Assembly: GCA_003258405.1 (NCBI GenBank) | Contig: QKPN01000016.1 | Location: 25,475 to 89,474, forward strand | DNA: 64,000 nt | Direction: 5' to 3' | From: Rhodobacteraceae bacterium DSL-40 | Lineage (GTDB): Bacteria; Pseudomonadota; Alphaproteobacteria; Rhodobacterales; Rhodobacteraceae | Shown here: positions 22,723 to 32,249 of the stretch, piece by piece | Layout: each line of letters begins with the position of its first letter | How positions within the stretch are numbered: the first letter of the stretch is position 1 | Program-made: the position numbers and the translations under genes | Notes under the pieces: generated by a model | What the model was told of the DNA's origin: nothing | Databases searched by the model: none | The model's input: the letters and a program-made list of their open reading frames with translations, nothing else

Positions 22723-23957
22723 TGGTGCAGCCGGCACCGCAGAGGGTCGGTCAGCCGAGCCCGCTCGTCTTCCATCTCGGAGCAGCGCTTGCAGCCTACA
22801 GTCAGGCGTTGTTGGCGGCGCCCCGGGCAGATTGCGCGAGCTTTCCCTGGGTGGACGGCTTGGGTGAACTTGCCGCGCGCCTCGGCCCCGACCTTGATCG
22901 GATCGAGATCGCCTGCGAGCTCGCCTCGCGGCTGCGCGAGACCATTGAGGGGCTCGAGATCTGGCAGAGCCATCCCTACCGGCGCACGCTCGAGGATCCA
23001 CCTGCCATCTGGTCCGAGGGCTGCTCACGGCTGCTCGATTTTGGCCAGGTATCGGAGGCCAGCAACCCGGAGGGCGAGCCGCTCCTGATCGTGCCGAGTC
23101 TCATCAACCGCTCCTACATTCTCGATCTCGCGCCGGGCCGCTCGCTGCTGCGCTGGCTGGCGGGGCGCGGCTTTCGGCCACTCATGCTCGACTGGGGTGC
23201 GCCCGGCCTCGCGGAGGCGGGCTTCGGTCTGGAGGAATACGGCGCCTGCCGCCTCGCCCCGGCGCTCGCCCATGTCGCTGCCCTCACCGGCCGGCCGGTG
23301 CCCGCGATCGGCTACTGCATGGGCGGTACGCTCGCCGCCGGGCTCGCCGCGCGGCGCCCCGAAGGGCTCTCGCGTCTGGTGACCATCGGCGCGCCGTGGG
23401 ATTTTGCCTCGACCGATGGCCTTGCCGGCACGCTCCGGGCGATGATGCGGAGCGATGGCGGGGCCGAGAAGGCACAGGCCTTCCTCCGCGCGCTTGCCGA
23501 CGCCTTCGGGTTCGTTCCGGTCGCGGTCTTCCAGATGCTCTTTGCGCTCATCAACCCGCTCCAGACCGCGCTCAAGTTCCAGAAGCTCGCCCGCATGGCG
23601 CCCGACGGCGCCGGCGCGCAGTTCTTCGTCGCGCTCGAGGACTGGCTCGCCGACGGCGTACCAATGCCCTGCGGCGCGGCACAGGATCTCCTCGTCGGGT
23701 GGCAGGTCGAGAACCGCACCGCGATGGGGCGCTGGGATTTCCTCGGCGGTCCGGTGCAGCTCGACAAGATCGAAGTCCCCGTCCTCAGCTTCTGCGGCCG
23801 CTCCGACAGTATCGCGCCACCCTCGCTCTCCGAGGCGCTGCCCTGCGCGATCCCCGATGCCCGTCTTATCCGGCCGCGAACAGGGCATGTCGGAATGGTG
23901 GTGGGAAGCGGTGCGCGGACCGCGGTCTGGCAACATCTGGCGCAATTCCTTGTTTAA
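22722..23957 (+). CDS. phaC: Short PhaC-like polyhydroxyalkanoate synthase (alpha/beta-hydrolase fold)
   Basis: 411 residues. PHA synthase polymerises 3-hydroxyacyl-CoA on a catalytic cysteine. The lipase-like box is G-Y-C199-M-G-G, with Cys as nucleophile, as in PHA synthases rather than Ser as in lipases. The other triad residues appear as D362 (CGRSDSIAPP) and H389 (RTGHVGMVVG). The enzyme is much shorter than class I PhaC (about 600 aa) and closer to class III/IV, which need a partner subunit (PhaE or PhaR of Bacillus). No PhaE is present here, but the 71-aa ORF is coupled upstream. phaA and phaB follow, supporting PHB synthesis. Confidence 0.8.
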   Translation: MVQPAPQRVGQPSPLVFHLGAALAAYSQALLAAPRADCASFPWVDGLGELAARLGPDLDRIEIACELASRLRETIEGLEIWQSHPYRRTLEDPPAIWSEGCSRLLDFGQVSEASNPEGEPLLIVPSLINRSYILDLAPGRSLLRWLAGRGFRPLMLDWGAPGLAEAGFGLEEYGACRLAPALAHVAALTGRPVPAIGYCMGGTLAAGLAARRPEGLSRLVTIGAPWDFASTDGLAGTLRAMMRSDGGAEKAQAFLRALADAFGFVPVAVFQMLFALINPLQTALKFQKLARMAPDGAGAQFFVALEDWLADGVPMPCGAAQDLLVGWQVENRTAMGRWDFLGGPVQLDKIEVPVLSFCGRSDSIAPPSLSEALPCAIPDARLIRPRTGHVGMVVGSGARTAVWQHLAQFLV

Positions 23958-24093
23958 CCATGGCGGTTGAGCAATGACGGGCTTTGTGCCACCACATGCG
24001 ACGTGCGCGTGAGCGGCTGATTCGGGTCCCGGCGATCCGCCCGGCGCACCGTGATTTGGGGGCGGCTCCCGGCGGGCCGCAATGGAGGATCGG

Positions 24094-25269
24094 ATGACGA
24101 ATGTCGTTATTGCGTCCGCGGCACGCACGGCCGTGGGCAGCTTCAATGGAAGCTTTGCCAACACACCGGCGCATGAGCTTGGAGCCTCGGTGATCAAGGC
24201 CGCGCTTGAGCGCGCCGGCGTTGAGGCCGGGGAGGTCTCCGAAACGATCCTCGGTCAGGTTCTGACCGCAGGTCAGGGCCAGAACCCCGCTCGCCAGGCG
24301 CATATCCTTGCAGGCCTGCCGCAGGAAAGCTCGGCCTGGAGCATCAACCAGGTCTGCGGTTCGGGGCTCCGGACCGTGGCGCTCGGCGCTCAGCACATCG
24401 CACTTGGCGACGCCGAGATCGTGATCGCTGGCGGCCAAGAGAGCATGTCGCTGAGCCCGCATGTCGCGCATCTGCGCGCGGGGCAGAAGATGGGCGACAT
24501 GAAGTTCATCGACTCGATGATCAAGGACGGCCTCTGGGATGCCTTCAACGGCTACCACATGGGCCAGACTGCCGAGAACGTCGCGCAGCAGTGGCAGATC
24601 TCCCGCGACATGCAGGACGAGTTCGCCGTCGCCTCACAGAACAAGGCCGAGGCCGCGCAGAAGGCCGGCAAGTTCGACGATGAGATCGCGCCCTTCACCG
24701 TCAAGACCCGCAAGGGCGAGACCGTGGTCGACAAGGATGAATACATCCGCGCCGGTGCTACCATCGAGGCGATGCAGAAGCTCCGCCCGGCCTTCGCCAA
24801 GGACGGCTCGGTCACCGCGGGCAACGCGAGCGGCATCAACGACGGTGCCGCGGTCACGCTGCTCATGTCCGCCGAGAATGCCGAGAAGCGCGGCATCGAG
24901 CCGCTGGCGCGCATCGCGTCCTACGCGACGGCCGGCCTCGATCCGTCGATCATGGGCGTGGGCCCGATCTACGCCTCGCGGAAGGCGCTGGCCAAGGCGG
25001 GCTGGAAGGTCGAGGATCTCGACCTTGTGGAGGCCAACGAGGCCTTCGCCGCGCAGGCTTGCGCGGTCAACAAGGATATGGGCTGGAACCCCGAGATCGT
25101 GAACGTGAACGGCGGCGCCATCGCCATCGGTCACCCGATCGGTGCCTCGGGCTGCCGCGTCCTCAACACGCTGCTCTTCGAAATGAAGCGGCGGGATGCG
25201 AAGAAGGGTCTCGCGACGCTCTGCATTGGCGGCGGCATGGGGGTCGCTGTCTGCGTCGAGCGCGACTGA
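24094..25269 (+). CDS. phaA: Acetyl-CoA acetyltransferase (beta-ketothiolase)
   Basis: 391-aa thiolase that condenses two acetyl-CoA to acetoacetyl-CoA, the first step of PHB synthesis. The acyl-accepting cysteine is C88 (NQVCGSGLR); the His ([15 protein letters not shown]) and second Cys (TLCIGGGMG) near the C-terminus complete the site. A strong ribosome-binding site GGAGGATCGG precedes the ATG at 24094; an in-frame ATG at 24082 would add four residues. It lies between phaC and phaB in one orientation. Confidence 0.97.
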   Translation: MTNVVIASAARTAVGSFNGSFANTPAHELGASVIKAALERAGVEAGEVSETILGQVLTAGQGQNPARQAHILAGLPQESSAWSINQVCGSGLRTVALGAQHIALGDAEIVIAGGQESMSLSPHVAHLRAGQKMGDMKFIDSMIKDGLWDAFNGYHMGQTAENVAQQWQISRDMQDEFAVASQNKAEAAQKAGKFDDEIAPFTVKTRKGETVVDKDEYIRAGATIEAMQKLRPAFAKDGSVTAGNASGINDGAAVTLLMSAENAEKRGIEPLARIASYATAGLDPSIMGVGPIYASRKALAKAGWKVEDLDLVEANEAFAAQACAVNKDMGWNPEIVNVNGGAIAIGHPIGASGCRVLNTLLFEMKRRDAKKGLATLCIGGGMGVAVCVERD

Positions 25270-25372
25270 TCCCGATGAGTGAGGCGGGCGGGAATTGATC
25301 TCCCGCGCGCCTCCTGCATGACTGCAAGACACGAAAACAGAAGACTTCAATTTCCGAGGAGGAGGGAACTCT

Positions 25373-26095
25373 ATGGGACGCGTTGCTCTGGTTACGGGTG
25401 GCTCGCGCGGTATCGGCGAGGCAATTTCGAAGGCTCTGAAGGCGGAGGGCTACGAAGTGGCCGCCACCTATGCCGGGAATGACGAGAAGGCGAAGGCCTT
25501 CACCGAAGAAACCGGCATCAAGACCTACAAGTGGAACGTGGCGGATTACGAATCCTCCAAGGCTGGCATCGCCCAGGTCGAGGCCGATCTCGGCCCGATC
25601 GAGGTCGTGGTGGCCAACGCCGGCATCACCCGTGACGCGCCCTTCCACAAGATGTCCCCGGAGCAGTGGAAGGAAGTCATCGACACCAACCTCACCGGCG
25701 TCTTCAACACCATCCATCCGATCTGGCCCGGCATGCGCGAGCGCAAGTTCGGCCGCGTGATCGTGATCTCCTCGGTCAACGGCCAGAAGGGCCAGTTCGC
25801 TCAGGTGAACTATGCCGCCACCAAGGCCGGCGACATCGGCATCGTGCGCTCGCTGGCTCAGGAAGGCGCGCGGGCCGGGATCACTGCCAATGCGATCTGC
25901 CCCGGCTATATCGCGACCGAGATGGTGATGGCGGTGCCCGAGAAGGTACGTGAATCGATCATCGCCCAGATCCCCGCGGGCCGTCTCGGCAAGCCCGAGG
26001 AAATCGCCCGTTGCGTGGTCTTCCTCGCCTCCGACGACGCGGGCTTCGTCAACGGCTCAACGATCTCGGCCAACGGCGCCCAGTTCTTCGGCTGA
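25373..26095 (+). CDS. phaB: Acetoacetyl-CoA reductase (NADPH)
   Basis: 240-residue short-chain dehydrogenase that makes (R)-3-hydroxybutyryl-CoA. It has the Rossmann motif T8-G-G-S-R-G-I-G and the active site S-S-V-N (about 138) with Y-A-A-T-K (about 151-155). The FNTIHPIWPGMRERKFGRVI and AQVNYAATKAGDIG segments are PhaB-typical. A very strong AGGAGGAGGGA ribosome-binding site lies just before the ATG. The gene is followed by a strong terminator that closes the PHB operon. Confidence 0.97.
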   Translation: MGRVALVTGGSRGIGEAISKALKAEGYEVAATYAGNDEKAKAFTEETGIKTYKWNVADYESSKAGIAQVEADLGPIEVVVANAGITRDAPFHKMSPEQWKEVIDTNLTGVFNTIHPIWPGMRERKFGRVIVISSVNGQKGQFAQVNYAATKAGDIGIVRSLAQEGARAGITANAICPGYIATEMVMAVPEKVRESIIAQIPAGRLGKPEEIARCVVFLASDDAGFVNGSTISANGAQFFG

Positions 26096-26122
26096 GCTTC
26101 TTTCGCAGGACGCGTCCTGCCA

Positions 26123-26151
26123 GCCGCCCCGGCCTCCGGGGCGGCCTTTTT
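26123..26151 (+). terminator. Rho-independent terminator of the PHB operon
   Basis: GCCGCCCCGG-CCT-CCGGGGCGGC, a perfect ten-base stem with a three-base loop, followed by CTTTTTT. It lies 28 bp after the phaB stop. Confidence 0.92.
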
Positions 26152-26177
26152 CATGCGCAGGCCTGCATGGTGCCAGA

Positions 26178-26813
26178 TCAGCTGGCCGGGGCCGAAGCTG
26201 TCCAGTACCGGTGCAGCCCCTCAATATCGCGGCTGGTCAGAAGCGGCATCGCGTCACGCAGCGCCTCATCTGGCCAGTCCCACCAGCGCATCTCGAGCAG
26301 TAGCCCGATCTCTGCCTCGTTGAAGCGCTTGCGGATCTCCCGCGCCGGGTTGCCGCCGACGACCGCATAGGGCTCGACGTTCTGTGCGACCAGCGCCCGG
26401 GCGCCGATGATCACGCCGTCACCTATACGCACGCCGGGCAGGATCATTGCCTCGGAGCCGATCCAGACATCGTTGCCGACGATCGTGTCGCCCGCCGGGC
26501 GGTAGCCGTTCTCCGCCTCCGCAAAGGCCGCGACCTCGGGCATCCAGGCGAAGGGGAAGGTGCTGATCCAGTCGCTCCGATGGCCCTGGTTCCCGGCCAT
26601 GATGAAGGTGGCGCCTGAACCGATCGAGCAGAAGCTCCCGATCACCAGCCGGTCGGCGCCCGCGTCGGGCACAAGAAAACGGGCGCAGTCGTCAAAGCCG
26701 TGCTCGTGATAGTAGCCTGAGTAGTAGCTGTAGCGGCCGACGCGGATGTTGGGATTGGTGACCTGACGGTCGAGCGGGATGCCGCGAAACGGGCTTTCGA
26801 AGTGGTTTTCCAT
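26178..26813 (-). CDS. catB: CatB/Vat-type hexapeptide-repeat acetyltransferase
   Basis: 211-aa left-handed beta-helix acetyltransferase of the xenobiotic (chloramphenicol B / streptogramin A) family. The catalytic histidine is H78 in [14 protein letters not shown], and the isoleucine-patch coils ([35 protein letters not shown]) and the end [14 protein letters not shown] are standard. It transfers acetyl from acetyl-CoA to a hydroxyl group; chromosomal copies often have no proven antibiotic substrate. GGAGA precedes the ATG at 26813. It is a single gene. Confidence 0.9.
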   Translation of the reverse strand: MENHFESPFRGIPLDRQVTNPNIRVGRYSYYSGYYHEHGFDDCARFLVPDAGADRLVIGSFCSIGSGATFIMAGNQGHRSDWISTFPFAWMPEVAAFAEAENGYRPAGDTIVGNDVWIGSEAMILPGVRIGDGVIIGARALVAQNVEPYAVVGGNPAREIRKRFNEAEIGLLLEMRWWDWPDEALRDAMPLLTSRDIEGLHRYWTASAPAS

Positions 26814-26976
26814 CTGAGGGTCTCCGAACAAAGGTGAGCCGGCTTGCTCGCGCAAGCAGAAATGGGCGCAAATGCCGCATGGCATCGCGCCTCGGGCCCT
26901 CGGCGGCGTTGCGCCGGGGCGGGATTCAGCTCGTTCGGTGGGTGGCCTTCATGGGAAATTACCGGAATTCTAGTGT

Positions 26977-27004
26977 GCCCGCCCGGTTTACCCCCCGGGC
27001 GGGC
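26977..27004. terminator. GC-rich hairpin downstream of the PhnA-like gene
   Basis: GCCCGCCCGG and CCGGGCGGGC form a perfect ten-base stem with an eight-base loop, 12 bp past the stop of the minus-strand PhnA-like gene. No T-run is present, so it is a likely but imperfect terminator. Confidence 0.5.
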
Positions 27005-27016
27005 CGCGTCAAGCGA

Positions 27017-27316
27017 TCAGCGCTTGCGGACGAATTCGGTCCGGAGCACGAGGCCCTTGATTGCATCGTGGCGGCAGTCGATCTCCGCGACATTGTCCGT
27101 CAGTCGGATCGACCTGATGACAGTGCCCTGCTTGAGCGTCTGGTTGGCGCCCTTCACCTTCAGATCCTTGATGAGGGTGACGGAATCGCCATCCGCGAGC
27201 AGATTGCCCGCCGAGTCCCTCACCTCGCGTGCGGCGCTGGCGGCGGCCGCCATTTCCGACGCTGGCCGCCATTCGCCGGTGGCCTCGTCATAGACATACT
27301 CGTCATCGTCGGCCAT
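27017..27316 (-). CDS. PhnA/YjdM-family protein lacking the N-terminal zinc ribbon
   Basis: 99 residues. The C-terminal PhnA domain (SH3-like) is well preserved: GDSVTLIKDLKVKGANQTLK followed by QGTVIRSIRLTDN, C-R-H-D and G-L-V-L-R-T-E-F-V-R-K. In full-length PhnA the N-terminus is a four-cysteine zinc ribbon; here it is YVYDEATGEWRPASEMAAAA, with no cysteine. The name 'alkylphosphonate utilisation' is historical and no phn genes are nearby. The start is the ATG at 27316. Confidence 0.85.
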   Translation of the reverse strand: MADDDEYVYDEATGEWRPASEMAAAASAAREVRDSAGNLLADGDSVTLIKDLKVKGANQTLKQGTVIRSIRLTDNVAEIDCRHDAIKGLVLRTEFVRKR

Positions 27317-27511
27317 CACGCCTCTCCTTGTCTCGGTGCCCACTGGTCCACGCCGCGGTCAGCGGCGTCCGGAGGGCAGGGCGGTCGTAGCCGGTGCCGG
27401 GGCGGGGTGCAAGCGCCGGGTCCGGCTCTTGCAGCAGGCCGCCCCAAGGTGCACATCCTGTGTCGGAGGGCCGCAACGGGCGGCGCCGCTCGGCAAGGAT
27501 GGAGGACCGGG

Positions 27512-28288
27512 GTGAAGATCGGCATTCTGGAAACCGGAGAGGTGCGGCCGGAACTGCAGGGGCGTCATGGCGGCTACCCGGCGATGTTCGAGCGCCTGCT
27601 CGGCGCGGTTGATCCCGACCTCGAGTTCATCACCGTGCGCGTGGTCGCGGGCGAGATGCCTGCCTCTCTCCACGACGCGGACGCCTGGCTCGTCACCGGC
27701 TCGCGGCACGGTGTCTACGACGGCCTGGCCTGGATCGAGCCGCTGAAGGCCTTCCTGCGCGCCGCCGTCGAGGCACGTGTGCCCGTGGTCGGCATCTGCT
27801 TCGGCCACCAGATCCTTGCCGAGGCGCTCGGCGGGCGGGCGGAGAAATCCGCCGCAGGCTGGCGGCTCGGGGTGGAGGACTACCGGCTCACGGCGCGGCC
27901 CGCCTGGCTCGAGGGCCTGCCGGAGCAGTTCGCAATGCGTGCCGTGCATCAGGATCAGGTGACGCGGCTTCCCGAGGGTGCGCATGTGATCGCGGGCTCC
28001 GAGCTCTGCCCTTATGCCGTACTCGCCTACGGGCCGCTTGAGGCGCCCGATGCGATCACGATCCAGCCACACCCGGAATTCGATGCCGCCTATCTCGACG
28101 AGCTGATTGCGCTCGGCACCGGTGCCGTCTTCCCTGCCCCGCTCGCGACCTCGGCCCGCGCCTCGCTGAGCCGGCCGGTCTCGAACGATGCCTGGGCCCG
28201 GCTCATCGTCGGCTATCTGCGCGAGGCCATTGTCGCGCGGGCGGGCAGGGCTCCTGCCGCTCAGAACGGGATCGGATTGCCGAGGTAG
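27512..28288 (+). CDS. Class I glutamine amidotransferase-like protein
   Basis: 258 aa. The glutaminase triad is complete: C96 (GICFGHQ), H187 and E189 (IQPHPEFD). It resembles the stand-alone 'GMP synthase-like' amidotransferases rather than GuaA, whose synthetase domain is absent; related family members include gamma-glutamyl-hydrolase-type enzymes, so the substrate is open. The start is a GTG at 27512 with GGAGG seven bases upstream. The last 28 bp overlap the convergent SDR gene. Confidence 0.85.
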   Translation: MKIGILETGEVRPELQGRHGGYPAMFERLLGAVDPDLEFITVRVVAGEMPASLHDADAWLVTGSRHGVYDGLAWIEPLKAFLRAAVEARVPVVGICFGHQILAEALGGRAEKSAAGWRLGVEDYRLTARPAWLEGLPEQFAMRAVHQDQVTRLPEGAHVIAGSELCPYAVLAYGPLEAPDAITIQPHPEFDAAYLDELIALGTGAVFPAPLATSARASLSRPVSNDAWARLIVGYLREAIVARAGRAPAAQNGIGLPR

Positions 28289-28938
28289 TCCTCGAAGATT
28301 CCCGAGGTTTCGGAAGAAAGTTCGGCAAATCGCTCGAGCAGCCCGGTCGCACTGTGGTTGAGATCGACCGGCGCGGCCCCGGTGCCCATGTCTGTGCGCA
28401 CCCAGCCGGGATGATAGGCGCCGACGGCAATCCCAAGCGGCGCAAGCTCGACAGCGAGGTTGCGTGCCAGATTGACCGCCCCTGCCTTAGAGGCCCGGTA
28501 GATGTAGGAGCCACCCGCGGCATTCTCACTCGAGCCCATCGCCGAGGAGATGATCGCGACCTTCGCCCGCCCTGCGAGCCGCAGGTTGGGCAGAAGTGCG
28601 CGCACGGCAAAATAGGGACCCGCGACATTTGTCATCAGGCCGATGAACCAGTCCAGCTCCGTGCATTGCGCCTCGCGCAGCCCGCCGCGGCCGGGAAAGA
28701 CCCCCGCGCTGCAGACCAGCAGATCGATCGCCACTCCCTCCATCTGCCGGGCAAGCTCGGCGTGGGCATCGGTCTTCGTGACTTCGAGTGGCAACACCTC
28801 GATTTCGGGTGGCAGCGCCGGGGAGGCATGGGGCGCACGCATCGTCGCGATCACGCGATCGCCGCGCTGCTGAGCCTGGATCGCAAGCTCGCGGCCAAGG
28901 CCGCGGCTCGTCCCGGTGATAAGTATGGTTTGTGGCAT
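28261..28938 (-). CDS. Short-chain dehydrogenase/reductase (SDR)
   Basis: 225 residues, cytoplasmic NAD(P)-dependent oxidoreductase. The Rossmann motif T8-G-T-S-R-G-L-G is followed by a V-C-S-A-G variant of NNAG. The catalytic Ser (IISSAMGS) and Y-R-A-S-K are present. It resembles the carbonyl-reductase-like SDRs (C-factor/sepiapterin-like). The substrate cannot be told from sequence or context. It converges with, and overlaps, the amidotransferase gene. Confidence 0.88.
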   Translation of the reverse strand: MPQTILITGTSRGLGRELAIQAQQRGDRVIATMRAPHASPALPPEIEVLPLEVTKTDAHAELARQMEGVAIDLLVCSAGVFPGRGGLREAQCTELDWFIGLMTNVAGPYFAVRALLPNLRLAGRAKVAIISSAMGSSENAAGGSYIYRASKAGAVNLARNLAVELAPLGIAVGAYHPGWVRTDMGTGAAPVDLNHSATGLLERFAELSSETSGIFEDYLGNPIPF

Positions 28939-29049
28939 GCCGGACAGGGCTCTTTCGCGTTGAATGTGACCCTAGACGAAGCGGAACAGCAAGCGCAACT
29001 GGCCCAAAGGTAGTATTGCGGAGGCGTCTTCTCTCCCTGAGCGAGAGCC

Positions 29050-31560
29050 CTATTCCGCTGCTACCCGTCTCTCGCCGTGCGCGCCCCTGCGCGTCGCGGT
29101 GCCGGGTCGGAACATGGAGACGAGCTCGAAAAGATGCGCGCCGCTCTCCGCGAGGTTGTCCATCAGCTCGGCGGTGCGAAGTACCAACTCGCCGTTGCTC
29201 TGGGTCACCGTGTCGATCTCGGTCATTGCGCGGCCGAGCTCGCGGATCCCCGTGGCCTGTTCCTGGCTTGCGCCTGAGACGCGTTCGACGAGGGTGATGA
29301 CCTCGGCCGTCGCCTCCTCGATACGGTTGAGCGCCAGCCCGCTCTCGCGCACCTTGTCGGCGCTCGACTGGACCTCACGCACATTGCCCGCGATCAGCTC
29401 GCCGATTTGCTTGGAAGCCTCGGCGCTACGTTCGGCGAGCAGCCGGACCTCCGCCGCGACGACCGAGAAACCCTTGCCGGATTCGCCCGCGCGCGCCGCC
29501 TCCACCGAGGCGTTGAGTGCAAGCAGGCTGGTCTGGAAGGCGATCTCGTCAATAACGTTGATGATCTCGGCCATCTCGCCCGAGGTGCTCTCGATCCCTT
29601 CCATCGCGGCGATAGCCTCGCCCGAGATCTTCGCACCGTTCTCTGCATGGATGCCAAGCTGCCGGGTAAGCTCGCGGCCGGTGTCCATGCTGTCGGCATT
29701 GCCCTGCACGGTTTCCGCCAGCCGCTCGGTGGCGTTGGCCGACTTCTGCACCGTCTCGGTCTGCCGCTCGGTCCGCATGGCGAGATCGTCTGTCGCGCTG
29801 CGGATCTCATCGGCAGTTCGCGCCACGAGTGCCGATTGCTCCTCGATGTCGTTCATGATGCGCGAGAGATTGGCCAGGGTCTCGTCGAGCGCCGTCTGTA
29901 TCTCGGCGTAGAGCCCGTGGAACTCGCCATTCATCCGCTGCGTGAGGTCGCCCTTCGCAATGGCGGCGAGGCTCTTGCGGATCTGTTCGAGCCCGCTGGC
30001 GGCGGCATCGGCAATGCCGTTCACGCCAAGCGAAAGCTCGCGGAAGACGCCCTCCTTGCCATCTACCGCGATCCGGGCCGAGAAATCGCCACGTGAACAG
30101 GCCGCGACGATCGAGGCAATCTGGTCAGCCGCGGCGGCCTGGAGTTCCGCCTCGCGCTCGCGTGCGCGCAAGGCCTCGCAATGGGCAGCCTCGTCGCGCG
30201 CCTGCTGGGCCGCGACCACTTCTTCTGCCGTTGAGAGGATCGTATTGAGCCCCTCGCCAATGAGAAGGGCGACGCCCTTCAGGTCGCGCAGGCGCAGGCG
30301 GGCGGAGAAATCATGCTGGCGTACCTGGCTCAGCACCCGCTCGATACCCTTGCCCGATCTCCGCTGCAGCGCCTCTTCCTGTTCCTCGGCGGCCTGGCGG
30401 GCGCATTCCTTGCTGCAGAAGGCCGACAGCGCCTCGGAAACCTTCGCAAGATCCGGGATGCGGTTTTCCGGCACCGGGCTCCGGATGTCTCCGTGGGAAA
30501 GCGCATCAAGCCGTGTCGTCGTCGCATGGACTTCCTGGGCCACAGTGCGGGTGATCAGAAGCACCATGATGCCGGCGAGGGCCGAGAGCGTCAGCAGCAG
30601 CGCGACATGGAAGATCGTTCCGCTGGTGACCGAGGCATGTGCCGCGTCCACCTGGGCGCGGATCTCGGCCGCACTCGCCATCTCGACGTTCTTGAGCGCG
30701 TTGATCTTGTCGGTGATCGTATCGAACCACGCCGTGCCTGAAACGCCGAGAATGACGTCGGGATCGCCGGAGGCCGCGATCTGGCGCATGCGCGCCACCT
30801 CTTGCGATGGCGAACTCCGGCGCATCGTGTCGAGCGCGGTGGCAAGCTCCGGCGTCGCGGTCAGGGCGAAGGCATCAAGGAGGGTTTCCTGGGTGAGGGC
30901 GAGCGCATTGAACCGGGCAAGAACGTCGGGGGGGAAGACGCCGCCGTTCCCGGCGGCCACCGCGAAGCCCGCCGCGCCGGTCGCCCGCTCGAGCCCGGCC
31001 AGATCCTTCCCGGCCAGCAACAGGCTGTGGCGCAGGGCGGCCCGCGCCGTCGGGGCGTGGTTCATTGTCTCGGCAATGTGCGGCACAAGATTGATGAGCG
31101 TGGTATCGAGATCGGTTATCGAGCTGACGGCATCGGTGCGCGCAATCGCGACGGCGTCGATCTGCCTGCGGAGGTCCGGGAGCTTGGCGATCTTGCGTTT
31201 GGCTGCCTCATAGTCGGCCGGGAGTTGCTGGCCAGAGGCAATCAACTGAGCGCCGCCGGCAAGAAACAACTCCGCCGCCGCATCGGTGAGCTTGCGCTGA
31301 TCTGAAAGCCGCGCGGCAAAGGCGGGATCGCCGCTTGCCAGAAAGCCGGAGGATTCCCCTCGCTCCCTCTGGAGTTCGTGAACAAGATTCCCGATTGTGA
31401 CCGTGAGCCCCGAAAGTTCCCGATTCATTTCGATCTGCTTCCGCTTTTGCAGATCGCCGGAGATGTCGATGGCGGCAAATATATAGGCAACCGCGAAGCC
31501 GGCGGTGGCAACAATCCACATCGCCTGGGTGAGGGAAGGTCTGCGCGAAATTAACGCCAT
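29050..31560 (-). CDS. NIT-domain methyl-accepting chemotaxis protein
   Basis: 836-aa chemoreceptor. After an N-terminal membrane span (about residues 12-32) comes a periplasmic helical NIT (nitrate/nitrite-sensing) domain, recognised by L-V-H-E-L-Q-R-E-R-G-E-S-S-G-F-L-A and the RALRHSLLLAGKDLAG segment. A second span lies near residue 335, then HAMP-type repeats with a Cys (FCSKECARQAAEEQEE), and the signalling domain with NVIDEIAFQTSLLALNASVE. Ligand nitrate/nitrite is inferred from the domain family only. The C-terminus RRGAHGERRVAAE has no CheR pentapeptide. Confidence 0.93.
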   Translation of the reverse strand: MALISRRPSLTQAMWIVATAGFAVAYIFAAIDISGDLQKRKQIEMNRELSGLTVTIGNLVHELQRERGESSGFLASGDPAFAARLSDQRKLTDAAAELFLAGGAQLIASGQQLPADYEAAKRKIAKLPDLRRQIDAVAIARTDAVSSITDLDTTLINLVPHIAETMNHAPTARAALRHSLLLAGKDLAGLERATGAAGFAVAAGNGGVFPPDVLARFNALALTQETLLDAFALTATPELATALDTMRRSSPSQEVARMRQIAASGDPDVILGVSGTAWFDTITDKINALKNVEMASAAEIRAQVDAAHASVTSGTIFHVALLLTLSALAGIMVLLITRTVAQEVHATTTRLDALSHGDIRSPVPENRIPDLAKVSEALSAFCSKECARQAAEEQEEALQRRSGKGIERVLSQVRQHDFSARLRLRDLKGVALLIGEGLNTILSTAEEVVAAQQARDEAAHCEALRAREREAELQAAAADQIASIVAACSRGDFSARIAVDGKEGVFRELSLGVNGIADAAASGLEQIRKSLAAIAKGDLTQRMNGEFHGLYAEIQTALDETLANLSRIMNDIEEQSALVARTADEIRSATDDLAMRTERQTETVQKSANATERLAETVQGNADSMDTGRELTRQLGIHAENGAKISGEAIAAMEGIESTSGEMAEIINVIDEIAFQTSLLALNASVEAARAGESGKGFSVVAAEVRLLAERSAEASKQIGELIAGNVREVQSSADKVRESGLALNRIEEATAEVITLVERVSGASQEQATGIRELGRAMTEIDTVTQSNGELVLRTAELMDNLAESGAHLFELVSMFRPGTATRRGAHGERRVAAE

Positions 31561-31662
31561 TTTGCCACCAAGCTCCTCGAATTCCCAAAAATATCAGACA
31601 GGAACGAAGCTCATGTCTCCGCGCCACCCTCTAATATTTGGTGAACGCGGGCGGTGAGGTGG

Positions 31663-31884
31663 TCAGAAGGAGAGGCCGACAAAAAGGAGGATGAGGCCGA
31701 ACGTCGCGAGGGCCATCGAGCCGAGATTGACCGCGATCAGCTTTTGGAGCTGGGAGCGGGCCTCCTCGGGTGAAAGACCGGCCCGGCGGATCCTGAAACC
31801 GCGTAGAATGCAGAATCCGAGGCCAAACAAACCTGATACAGTCAGGATCGCCCCGGCAATTTGCAGTAAAATCAAAGCTCTCAC
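31663..31884 (-). CDS. Small two-span membrane protein
   Basis: 73 residues from the GTG at 31884. Helix 1 is about residues 3-25 (ALILLQIAGAILTVSGLFGLG); a short Arg-rich, acidic cytoplasmic loop (RGFRIRRAGLSPEEARSQLQ) follows, and helix 2 closes the protein (GSMALATFGLILLFVGLSF). In-frame ATGs at 31905 and 31929 are alternatives, but the added residues look non-coding. No family was recognised. Confidence 0.6.
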   Translation of the reverse strand: MRALILLQIAGAILTVSGLFGLGFCILRGFRIRRAGLSPEEARSQLQKLIAVNLGSMALATFGLILLFVGLSF

Positions 31885-31982
31885 TCCGCACTTTCCCGAA
31901 TGCATAGTCGAGGCGTCTCGGGCTTGCAAGCCGGGCCGCGTGACGGGTAGGAGAACCCGGCAGGATGGCAGGAGGCAGAGCC

Positions 31983-32249
31983 ATGGAAGAGATGATCGAG
32001 GACGAGGCCCAGACCCAGTACCGGGTCACCGCGGGCGAGCTGCGCCAGTTCGTGGAGCGCTACGAGCGGCTCGAGCAGGAGAAGAAGGACATCGCCGACC
32101 AGCAGAAAGAGGTGATGGCCGAGGCCAAGGGGCGCGGATACGATGTGAAGGTGCTCCGCAAGCTCATCGCGCTGCGCAAGCGTGACGCTGAGGAGTTGAG
32201 CGAGGAAGAGGCTGTGCTCGAGCTTTACAAGCAGGCGCTCGGCATGTGA
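31983..32249 (+). CDS. gapR: GapR (DUF2312) nucleoid-associated protein
   Basis: 88-aa DUF2312 protein. The family includes Caulobacter GapR, an essential protein that encircles overtwisted AT-rich DNA ahead of replication and transcription. The pattern is diagnostic: RVTAGELRQFVERYERLEQE, then K-K-D-I-A-D-Q-Q-K-E-V-M-A-E-A-K-G-R-G-Y-D, then LRKLIALRKRD and the E-rich end. An excellent GGAGG ribosome-binding site eight bases before the ATG at 31983 fixes the start. Confidence 0.95.
   Translation: MEEMIEDEAQTQYRVTAGELRQFVERYERLEQEKKDIADQQKEVMAEAKGRGYDVKVLRKLIALRKRDAEELSEEEAVLELYKQALGM

Noticed and set aside
22722..23957. Call as an ordinary lipase or esterase
   Set aside because: The nucleophile position holds Cys in G-Y-C-M-G-G and the gene leads phaA-phaB, which fits a PHA synthase better than a serine esterase.
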